The notes under the pieces were generated by a model. That model saw nothing but the letters and a program-made list of their open reading frames with translations, had not been told where the DNA came from and made no database searches. Source: Candidatus Woesearchaeota archaeon UBA119 (GTDB lineage: Archaea; Nanobdellota; Nanobdellia; Woesearchaeales; UBA119). Taken from it: DNA of 8,984 nucleotides. Below, in pieces: positions 1 through 6,744 of the stretch (positions within the stretch are counted from its first letter, which is position 1; the number at the start of each line of letters is the position of its first letter). A program made the translations under genes and the position numbers. The DNA is taken from NCBI GenBank assembly GCA_002505945.1, contig DAWM01000073.1, positions 2,060 to 11,043 on the forward strand. The letters run 5' to 3'.

Positions 1-2947
1 AAGGTGGGTTGTTTAAGGACTTCTTATATTCAAAGGATATGTTTGTATTGGCGGGATTATCAACAGCTGCCTTGAGGGAATTCATATGTATGTAATTCTC
101 ACTAAGGAAATCTATCCTTTCCGTTGTATATGTACCCGATTCTACATAAGTGCCATTGGAATCCTCCAGCATCAGACTTCCATTAACACAATCCTCAAGT
201 ATCCCTTCTGAGAATTCGTCTATTACTTTAATTCCGTAAACAGGCGGGCGGTTTAGGTCTTCCACCACTAAAGACCATGTAAGTGGGGTTCCATTAGACT
301 GCTGGTTGAAAGCATCCCTTACATTCAACTCTAATTCATGCATGCCAGCATCATACCAACCAAGCTGATAGGTAATATTGGGAGAATTGGAATCCTCAAT
401 ATCATATCCATCCAATTGCCAAACATAAGTGATGTCATCGTCATCAGGATCAGAAACATTGACAGAGAAATTTAAGATATCTCTTTCCAGTGCAGGAACA
501 TGCAATGACGGAGAATATGAGTATAGTTCAGGGGGATGGTTATAGGGTAATACTGAGATATTCATTACAGCAGTTCCATTCTTAACCCCATCATTAGCTA
601 TCAATAGATATGAATAATTGCCCTCCTCCATAGGTGTGAAATTTACTTTTCCAAGGGTGTTGTTGATTTTGATAAAATCAAACTCAGATGTGTTATCATA
701 TAATATTATTTCTGCTCCTTCCTCATCCCAGAATTTCACATAAACAACAGTCTCATTTTCTTCCATTGTAGAAATATTCAAATTTGAGGTGTTAAAGTAG
801 GGGGGATCATCAAAGGGCGTAACATTCAACTCCAATAAAGACCAATCCAGAGCATCATCCTCATCTCTTACTGTTATATTATAATGAAATAATCCAGGCG
901 CGGGAGGAGTATAATTGATTACACCAGTAGTTGAGTTTAGGCCTATGGATGCGTTGGCTTCAAAGGTAAGAGGGTCATTGTCTGGATCCGAGGCTTGCAG
1001 TTCTCTATACCATTCTGAATCCTCTTCTACTTCAACATAACCAATATCTTCCAAGGAAGGAGGCCTGTTATACGTTACAGTAAAGTTGATTAATTCGTAA
1101 TCAGTAGCATTCTCCGGATCTCTTACTGAGATGTTGGCAACATATAAGCCTTCCCTGTCAGCACTAGCAGCATAAGATATTATTCCATTGTCGTGGTTTA
1201 TGGAAACAAAGCTAAGGTTTATATCATAATATAAGGTATCAAGGTCAGCATCGGTTGCATTTATATCATATGAATAAAGCTTCCCAATCTTGGCTACCTG
1301 GTCGCCTATCTCATCCAACTCTGGCGGATTATTGATATCCTCTATCGTTACATTAAAGGTATAAACAGAGCTTAAACCCCATGAATCAGTAGCATTCAAT
1401 TCTACTTTGTATTCTCCAACATCTTCGTTTGAAGGTGTAAAGTTAAAGTAGTATTCTGTATCATTCCTTTTATATAGGGCAAATTTAAAATCAGAGATTA
1501 CTTGGAAATCATCTCCTTCAGGATCGGAAACGCTCACATTTATCATAGTGGCGTTGTTTTCAGTCGTAGTAATATTTCCAATCTCCTCAAAAACAGGGGG
1601 GTTATCAGAGAAGATAGTAAGGTTTATTTCCTCTAAGGAATAGGCTGAATGAGGATCAGATGCATTAACCTGAAAGATGTATTCGCCCTCCCCACCTTCA
1701 GGAGGCAGTCCAGTAACCTTTCCATTGGATAATATGGTAAGCCAGTCTGGATTATCTATAAGACTATATTCTATGGATTCAAAATCTGGTTCGGTGGCAT
1801 TTACCTGATAATCAAAAGAATAGCCTGAAGCGGTGGATAAATCAGGAATCTCTTCTATAATGGGGGCATCATTAATGTTGTTTACCTGCAATTGAAAATC
1901 GTTGCTGATTACATAGTCATATCCATCAGAGAGATTAATCGCAACAGTCTGATTTCCAAACCAGTTCTCCTCTGGAATAAACTTGATGTAGTTGGTTCCA
2001 CTATCCTGCCAAGTAGAATAATTCAAGCCAGAAGATACATTTACAGAGAATTCTAAGGTATCATCCAAATCCAAATCATAGAAGTAATAATCAAGATTGA
2101 AATCATCAGAATCATTATCTTCTATCCAGCTTGAATTGGGAAAGGTAGCATTTTGCATCGGCATCCTGTTGGTATTATTAACATCAAAAATCCATTCATA
2201 TGAGGTGGAATCGCCACCTAAATCATAAACAATGAAGGTAACGTTGTGCTCTCCTGCATCATACCATCCTGGATAATATGTCCAATTGAACTCCAAGCTT
2301 TTAACCATTGTATCTGAATAATTGGTTTCTCCATCCAAGATAAAGGAATAGTTAAACGATTCATTGTAGTATTGATCATCAATAGAGTAATCATCATCTG
2401 TTATGTTTATCTCAAAATCAAGCGATGAGTTCTCTGCTCCTGTAAATCCTGAGCCAGCCTCAGGGTCTGCCTGGTCTATCTCTGGCGGGTCATTCATATT
2501 ATCAATGTAGAATGTTATGGCTGATGTAGTCAAATCTGGAGTAGAAGCACATACATCTGGATCACTGCACTCATCAAGAGGAATCACAAAAACACTTTTT
2601 CTACCCACATCATCATTTGTAGGAGTAATATTCATAGTCCCATTTCGATATAAATATAGAGAGTCCCATTCTCCTTTAGATTCGTCGGTTGTATAGTATA
2701 TATCATCCCCTTCAGCATCCTCCCCCTCAATATGGATGACATATTGTTGCTCTTCAGTAAGGTCGTATGTTCTGTTGAAGCTAGGAGACAGATAAGGTTG
2801 GGTATTGTCCTGGCACATCTCGTTACATTCTTCTTGGGTGTATTTGCCCGTAACATAGTTGTTAGGGGAGAACACAGAAAGCGACACATAAAATAATATA
2901 GCAATAACTATCGCCACCATTACCCAGTACTGTTTTTCCAGCTTCAA
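1..2947 (-). CDS. Giant tandem Ig/cadherin-like repeat surface protein (3'-partial, first 982 residues)
   Basis: The frame is open from 2947 to the window edge with no stop, so the C-terminus is missing. It encodes a short basic N-terminus, one hydrophobic span (about residues 8-27) and an extracellular region. From about residue 153 a short linker of the type N-x-P-P recurs near residues 153, 262, 359, 448, 540, 627, 712, 803, 898 and 980. This marks about nine complete modules of 82-109 residues after a divergent first one. Several carry the acidic DPEGDD/DPDNDPL turn of cadherin-like (CADG/He_PIG) domains. Two, near 153-262 and 803-898, look PKD-like and share GWYDAG. I count about 50 N-x-S/T sequons, implying heavy N-glycosylation. 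The start is inferred: in-frame TAG codons lie just upstream, and TTG at 2947 keeps KLEKQ before the span. ATG at 2920 is the alternative but has no better ribosome site. A role as adhesin or S-layer-associated protein is inference. Confidence 0.88.
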   Translation of the reverse strand, partial: MKLEKQYWVMVAIVIAILFYVSLSVFSPNNYVTGKYTQEECNEMCQDNTQPYLSPSFNRTYDLTEEQQYVIHIEGEDAEGDDIYYTTDESKGEWDSLYLYRNGTMNITPTNDDVGRKSVFVIPLDECSDPDVCASTPDLTTSAITFYIDNMNDPPEIDQADPEAGSGFTGAENSSLDFEINITDDDYSIDDQYYNESFNYSFILDGETNYSDTMVKSLEFNWTYYPGWYDAGEHNVTFIVYDLGGDSTSYEWIFDVNNTNRMPMQNATFPNSSWIEDNDSDDFNLDYYFYDLDLDDTLEFSVNVSSGLNYSTWQDSGTNYIKFIPEENWFGNQTVAINLSDGYDYVISNDFQLQVNNINDAPIIEEIPDLSTASGYSFDYQVNATEPDFESIEYSLIDNPDWLTILSNGKVTGLPPEGGEGEYIFQVNASDPHSAYSLEEINLTIFSDNPPVFEEIGNITTTENNATMINVSVSDPEGDDFQVISDFKFALYKRNDTEYYFNFTPSNEDVGEYKVELNATDSWGLSSVYTFNVTIEDINNPPELDEIGDQVAKIGKLYSYDINATDADLDTLYYDINLSFVSINHDNGIISYAASADREGLYVANISVRDPENATDYELINFTVTYNRPPSLEDIGYVEVEEDSEWYRELQASDPDNDPLTFEANASIGLNSTTGVINYTPPAPGLFHYNITVRDEDDALDWSLLELNVTPFDDPPYFNTSNLNISTMEENETVVYVKFWDEEGAEIILYDNTSEFDFIKINNTLGKVNFTPMEEGNYSYLLIANDGVKNGTAVMNISVLPYNHPPELYSYSPSLHVPALERDILNFSVNVSDPDDDDITYVWQLDGYDIEDSNSPNITYQLGWYDAGMHELELNVRDAFNQQSNGTPLTWSLVVEDLNRPPVYGIKVIDEFSEGILEDCVNGSLMLEDSNGTYVESGTYTTERIDFLSENYIHMNSLKAAVDNPANTNISFEYKKSLNNPP
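2945..2947 (-). promoter_or_regulatory. TTG start codon with weak upstream AAGGT
   Basis: On the minus strand AAGGTAGATAAAC precedes TTG. AAGGT (2961-2957) is a partial match to the archaeal ribosome site, about nine bases before the start. In-frame TAG codons immediately upstream exclude a longer N-terminus. The TTG choice keeps the two lysines before the membrane span. Confidence 0.5.
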
Positions 2948-2949
2948 GT

Positions 2950-2974
2950 TTATCTACCTTATCTATCTTATCTA
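2950..2974. repeat. Three TTATCTA repeats with 9-bp period in the leader
   Basis: The plus strand reads TTATCTA at 2950-2956, 2959-2965 and 2968-2974, separated by two bases each time. The minus strand therefore has three TAGATAA units. They lie between the TATA-like box and the TTG start of the giant repeat protein. Because nine bases is three codons, each copy places TAG in the same frame as the gene. They could be a regulator site, a leader element or chance low complexity. Confidence 0.6.
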
Positions 2975-2980
2975 ATAACC

Positions 2981-2990
2981 TATTAAAAAA
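2981..2990 (-). promoter_or_regulatory. TATA-like box for the giant repeat gene
   Basis: The minus strand reads TTTTTTAATA, centred about 38 bases before the TTG start. With usual archaeal spacing, transcription would begin near 2960 and give a leader of about a dozen bases. The same T-run lies just after the stop of the upstream gene and may also act as its weak terminator. The intergenic gap is only 54 bases, so read-through from upstream is also possible. Confidence 0.45.
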
Positions 2991-3001
2991 CTTTACCTTA
3001 A

Positions 3002-6000
3002 TTATGACTTGTTTTCCTCCTTTTTGGATTGTTTTTTATCTTTTTTCTTTTTATTGCTTTTCTTCTTGCTCTGTTTTGCTTCATTGCTTTCTTTCTTATC
3101 CGACTTTTTGTCCTCTGCATCTTCATCAGCCAGTGTTTCTCTCATAAGCCCTTCTATCTTGGCTTTGTAATCATACAGCTTTTGAGCAAACCTTTTCCTA
3201 TGTTTATGAGGCAGGAGATAAACCAAAACGCGAGCCATTTCATACTCTTCGGCTGCCTGAATTTCATCCTTCTCTTCCAAAGCATCCCTTAAATAAGAGA
3301 GATGCTTGTATATGTGAGACTGAATCTCCATCCTAAGCTTCTTATTTAGGAACTTCCTTCTCCATGGGAAGAGGTTTATCTTGTTTATTATCTCTTCTTC
3401 CTGGTGGACAAGGTCTGCCTTGCTTATCAAGTGTCTGCTGCTTTTCAGAATCCCTTTGAAATGAGAAATCAAGCGCTCTATAACATCATTGGTTATCTCT
3501 TCATGACCGTAAACCCTTTCCTGAAGTGTTTTTAAATAAGCTAGGAAAATGGCTTTTTTAGAGGATGAAACCGAGCTTGTTTTTAAGAATTCCTTGAATT
3601 CATCTAAGGTAAACTCAAACTCCAAGTTAAATATGTATTTCAAGAAAAACCTATAGAGATTTACCAGCTTGCCTAATAGCTGCTTGTTCTCCTTTAATGT
3701 GATATCCTGCCTTAATTTCTCCAGTTCTTTAAGGATATAATCCTCTATATCCACAATAGAAACATATCCTGAGGTATAGGACTTGATAATCCTGCCTAGA
3801 TAACCAATGAACTTCCGAGAGAGGAGTTTAAACTCGCTCCAGAAATTCAGCAGTATAAATATGATTGCCAAGAAGAAGCTTGAAACTACTGTAATCTCGG
3901 TAAGATAATCGTTTAAGGGTGTTCTTAGCATGGTTGGACTTTCCAAAACCCCGCAAGGTGGGCAAGGACCACCACAATCTATTCCTTCTTCGCCTTGATT
4001 CTGGATGCCATCAAAACAGCTTGGACAGGGAGGACAGGGGCCGCCACAATCTATTCCTTCTTCGCCTTGATTCTGGATGCCATCATCACAAGTGGGACAA
4101 GGTGGACAAGGACCGCCACAATCCACTCCTTCTTCGCCTTGATTCTTAATACCATCAAAACAGGTTCCTGTATAATTACATTCCATCTGCTCCTTCGGCT
4201 TCCTTAAAAGAGTTCCACAATCGTTCATATCAGTACAACTTCTAAACATTAAACCAGAAGGGTAGCACTGAGACCATTCTGAACATTCCCACCTTTCTAT
4301 GCAGAGTTGAGCAAACCCTGTTTCTTCTTCAATATTGGCGCTGCTGGGGGAGGTATCGTTCTTCTGTTCTGATTCTAAAACAGTTATAGTTATCTCATTA
4401 GAAGGCACTTCTATCTCAGTATAATCTTGGGCGAAGAATGTTGCTGTGGTGTTGCCGCTAAAGATGCTACCTGCCCTGAAAATAACGCTTCCATCCTCGC
4501 TTATATTTATATCTACATAGGGATTGTAAGAGGAGGAAAAGTTTAGAACCTCGCCATCTGGGTCTATAAAATAATCATTAAGGCTATATAGCAAGGTAGA
4601 ACGACCTTGTTCAATCGTAATATTGGAAAGATTTGCAATGAGGACTGGAAGCCTGTTTGGGATGTAAGCGGTTCCACTCCCACTCACATTTTCATGAAAT
4701 GGATAATCCTGGCAAATTATCTCGTATGGATATCTGCCGGGATATTGGAATGTGAAATTGGTTTCATATCTGCTGTTGTTCCCTGAATAATCAAACAAAA
4801 GAGATGTTGAGTTCTCATCAACAACCCATCTGCCTTGAGAGATGTTGGTAAGATATAGCGTGCAGTTTGAATTTGTGCTGTTTATTGGTTCATGGGTATT
4901 AGCATCCTGATACTCTGCATAAAAACCAACGGATTGCTTTGCATACTTAACTTGGCTGCCGCCTTTCTCGTCCAAATCAGTCCAATATGAAAACATTGCT
5001 GGAGGCAACTCAACTGGTATTGTATCGGTGGAAGTAACATTGCCCAAGCCACGATAATCAGCTGAGCAGAATACCGTCCATTCATATAACCCTGCAATAC
5101 TAAAGTTATAATCAAAGGTGTATAAATCAGAGGTAGAATTGAAGGTGAGATTGCCTGAATCAATTCTTTGCATATTCTCATCCCTTAAGGAGTAATTACA
5201 GAAGATATTGTTACCTTCTAATACCTCGTCTAAAACAGTCAGATTAGCAAAGAAGTTGATGGTTTGATTAATGGATTTGTTTAGGTCCCCTCCCTTAGGA
5301 TCATTATCATCCCATATCTCCAATTCTGGCTCGGCTGATTCAACCACTTCATAATTGCCAAAACCAGGGATACTTGCTTTATATACTTCAGTCGTTTCAT
5401 TATATGAAATGTAATAACAATCTCCTCCTGAGATGCAGTCAACTCCGTTCCTCTCTAAAGAGGGTTGATAGAAAGAGACATTATTCATTGTAAGAGCAGC
5501 TGGAAAGTTAAGGCAATAGCTGCTATCATGAGAGAAATTCAATGCCTTGTCTGAAAAAACAAGCCCCTCATCAAGATTAGCAGAGTCAAAGTTCAATGTA
5601 TAGGGAGAGAAATTTAAACTGCCATGAACTGGGTGATATATAAAAGCATTTGGTATTGATGTCCAGAAATCTGGAGGAGTCCCATATTCAGTGAAATTGG
5701 TTGTATTCTCGTTTTTAAAATTATTCCATGTTGGAGGATTTGGAGTGTTATCTATTGTAATGTTGTTTACAACAGTTACCATACTGCAAACATTGTCAGT
5801 TGTGGAGTAATAATAAAGGGCATACTCGCAATTTCCATCATCTAAATCAGATATATATATTAAAGGCTGAATGCTAGGAGAACCATAGTTTGCCTCATAA
5901 GTATCAAAAAGGGTCTGTTGAGAGCCTAAATGAGAATACTTAAGCATATATGTGAAATTGTGCTCTGATTCTGTAGCAGGCCCTACCCTGCTCAGATTGA

Positions 6001-6256
6001 GCTCATAGTATCCTTCTGCGTCCTCTCTTATTATTCCATATGACTCAGGGTCTTCAAATCTATACTGAGTGCTATTGGAGAGCACACACATATGAAGTTC
6101 TCCAGAGGTATGAGCCATGCCTGAGATACCTGAATCCTCAAATAAGGAGTTGATTATAAGGAAATTAGAAAGAAGAGAGATAAAGACCAATAAAACTACT
6201 AAAAAAGATAAGGATTTATTCTTAAAAAGCAAGTTAAGGGTTTTTCTTGGAGCCAC
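3002..6256 (-). CDS. Mosaic transmembrane surface glycoprotein with thrombospondin-like and DCGGPC stalk and helical Lys-rich cytoplasmic domain (1084 aa)
   Basis: The N-terminal span (about 16-36) is followed by GISGMAHTSG, a motif shared with neighbours. Residues 177-307 resemble a module recurrent in DPANN surface proteins (NFPAALTMNNVSF, then NGVDC). Residues 312-421 and 422-533 are a tandem duplicate, each starting W-x-D-x-D-x-KGG and holding two cysteines. Residues 534-627 look cadherin-like. Residues 652-693 form a thrombospondin-like unit (W656, CSEWSQC, six cysteines). Residues 699-768 are three 22-24-residue DCGGPCPPC repeats. A second span (788-806) leads to a roughly 278-residue charged helical domain ending in a tail (1044-1084) with 17 lysines. 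About 32 sequons fall between the spans and almost none outside, supporting an external middle and internal ends. GTG at 6256 is the only usable start after the in-frame TAA upstream. Function is unknown; a receptor or adhesin tied to the cytoplasm is inference. Confidence 0.9.
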   Translation of the reverse strand: MAPRKTLNLLFKNKSLSFLVVLLVFISLLSNFLIINSLFEDSGISGMAHTSGELHMCVLSNSTQYRFEDPESYGIIREDAEGYYELNLSRVGPATESEHNFTYMLKYSHLGSQQTLFDTYEANYGSPSIQPLIYISDLDDGNCEYALYYYSTTDNVCSMVTVVNNITIDNTPNPPTWNNFKNENTTNFTEYGTPPDFWTSIPNAFIYHPVHGSLNFSPYTLNFDSANLDEGLVFSDKALNFSHDSSYCLNFPAALTMNNVSFYQPSLERNGVDCISGGDCYYISYNETTEVYKASIPGFGNYEVVESAEPELEIWDDNDPKGGDLNKSINQTINFFANLTVLDEVLEGNNIFCNYSLRDENMQRIDSGNLTFNSTSDLYTFDYNFSIAGLYEWTVFCSADYRGLGNVTSTDTIPVELPPAMFSYWTDLDEKGGSQVKYAKQSVGFYAEYQDANTHEPINSTNSNCTLYLTNISQGRWVVDENSTSLLFDYSGNNSRYETNFTFQYPGRYPYEIICQDYPFHENVSGSGTAYIPNRLPVLIANLSNITIEQGRSTLLYSLNDYFIDPDGEVLNFSSSYNPYVDINISEDGSVIFRAGSIFSGNTTATFFAQDYTEIEVPSNEITITVLESEQKNDTSPSSANIEEETGFAQLCIERWECSEWSQCYPSGLMFRSCTDMNDCGTLLRKPKEQMECNYTGTCFDGIKNQGEEGVDCGGPCPPCPTCDDGIQNQGEEGIDCGGPCPPCPSCFDGIQNQGEEGIDCGGPCPPCGVLESPTMLRTPLNDYLTEITVVSSFFLAIIFILLNFWSEFKLLSRKFIGYLGRIIKSYTSGYVSIVDIEDYILKELEKLRQDITLKENKQLLGKLVNLYRFFLKYIFNLEFEFTLDEFKEFLKTSSVSSSKKAIFLAYLKTLQERVYGHEEITNDVIERLISHFKGILKSSRHLISKADLVHQEEEIINKINLFPWRRKFLNKKLRMEIQSHIYKHLSYLRDALEEKDEIQAAEEYEMARVLVYLLPHKHRKRFAQKLYDYKAKIEGLMRETLADEDAEDKKSDKKESNEAKQSKKKSNKKKKDKKQSKKEENKS
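3005..3127 (-). other. Lysine-rich C-terminal tail
   Basis: The last 41 residues (1044-1084) of the mosaic glycoprotein contain 17 lysines plus many Asp, Glu, Ser and Asn, and no hydrophobic residue larger than alanine. It is predicted to be disordered and cytoplasmic. It could bind acidic partners such as nucleic acid, ribosomes or lipid headgroups, which cannot be told from sequence. Confidence 0.75.
3953..4162 (-). repeat. 72-bp in-frame tandem repeat encoding DCGGPCPPC units
   Basis: Three units (4162-4091, 4090-4019 and 4018-3953) encode C-x-DGI-x-NQGEEG-x-DCGGPCPPC, each with four cysteines. The second and third are identical over about 42 bases on the plus strand, from CCACAATCTATTCC through GGATGCCATCA. 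The first differs at several positions. The near identity suggests recent duplication, or homogenisation by recombination. The repeats sit just outside the second membrane span and probably form a disulfide-stabilised or metal-binding stalk. Confidence 0.85.
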
Positions 6257-6277
6257 TCTATCTTTTTCAGATAATTG

Positions 6278-6290
6278 AAATTTAAAAAAT
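6278..6290 (-). promoter_or_regulatory. TATA-like box for the mosaic glycoprotein gene, leaderless arrangement
   Basis: The minus strand reads ATTTTTTAAATTT, centred about 28 bases before GTG 6256. Archaeal transcription normally starts about 25 bases downstream of the TATA centre, which places it at or next to the GTG. No Shine-Dalgarno sequence is visible before the start, consistent with a leaderless mRNA. The 40-base gap also allows co-transcription with the preceding operon. Confidence 0.5.
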
Positions 6291-6296
6291 CTTCGT

Positions 6297-6734
6297 TTAT
6301 TGCCCCTTTTTTACCCGAAAATACTCAATAATCACATCGCCGGAATAAAAAAGAGGAAGTTGATCCTTGCTAAGATTCGTATTTTGAGAAACAAATGTAA
6401 GGTTGAGTTTTCGGGTCTGGTTCTGAAGCAATATAAAATCGTTGGCAGATGCAAATAGAAAAGGACTGATATTGCCTTTAGTTCTTATAGCTACCTTGAT
6501 TGGAAAAGGATGATTGTTTTTGGCAGTAAAGGAGCGCGTTGAAGTGCCGTTGCTTCTTAAAGGAACATAGCCAAACGAGAATCTTTCTGAATCAACATCA
6601 ATTCCCACCTTGTTCCAAGTGAGGTTTGCTGTGGCCTCTTTCTCATACACCTCTAAAGGCGAGGGAACGCTCAGATAAACTATTATCCAAAAGAGACAGA
6701 TAGATAATAACACTAGCCAATAAATCTTTTTCAT
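6297..6734 (-). CDS. Small membrane-anchored beta-sandwich (HYDIN/DUF1573-like) protein (145 aa)
   Basis: A basic start (MKK) and one hydrophobic span (about 6-25) precede an extracellular domain. Its pattern suits an Ig-like or HYDIN/DUF1573-type beta-sandwich: FGYVPLRSNGTSTRSF, then KNNHPFPIKVAI, a stretch around NISPF, and SGDVIIEYFRV near the end. I recall similar 'FG-x-V ... N-x-x-x-x-P-x-x-V' domains in DPANN envelope proteins but cannot name a family. It has about six N-glycosylation sequons. ATG at 6734 is chosen because the GTTGAT-like sequence before it resembles the archaeal ribosome site. A TTG at 6743 would add three residues. The ATG lies 10 bases after the stop of the 401-residue gene, so the two are probably one transcript and the products partners. 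Function is unknown. Confidence 0.82.
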   Translation of the reverse strand: MKKIYWLVLLSICLFWIIVYLSVPSPLEVYEKEATANLTWNKVGIDVDSERFSFGYVPLRSNGTSTRSFTAKNNHPFPIKVAIRTKGNISPFLFASANDFILLQNQTRKLNLTFVSQNTNLSKDQLPLFYSGDVIIEYFRVKKGQ

Positions 6735-6744
6735 ATCTATCAAC

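Noticed and set aside
2632..2904. Minus-strand 90-residue ORF
   Set aside because: It lies in another frame inside the giant repeat gene, whose own frame is continuous and has protein-like repeats and sequons.
1..2947. Frameshift or pseudogene in the giant repeat gene
   Set aside because: The codon phase at the TTG start and at the left edge agree (982 codons) and the regular modules continue throughout, so the frame is intact.
3029..3292. Plus-strand ORF rich in Phe and Leu, looking like a membrane protein
   Set aside because: It is the antisense of the lysine-rich tail: AAA/AAG codons read backwards as TTT/CTT. It has no promoter or ribosome site.
3953..4162. 72-bp tandem repeats as a possible CRISPR array
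   Set aside because: Repeats are contiguous with no unique spacers and encode an in-frame cysteine motif.
3919..4207. Two plus-strand ORFs with repeated motifs
   Set aside because: They are antisense to the DCGGPCPPC repeats, so the repetition comes from the real gene on the minus strand.
4882..5181. Minus-strand 99-residue ORF
   Set aside because: Out-of-frame shadow inside the mosaic glycoprotein gene, with no start signals.
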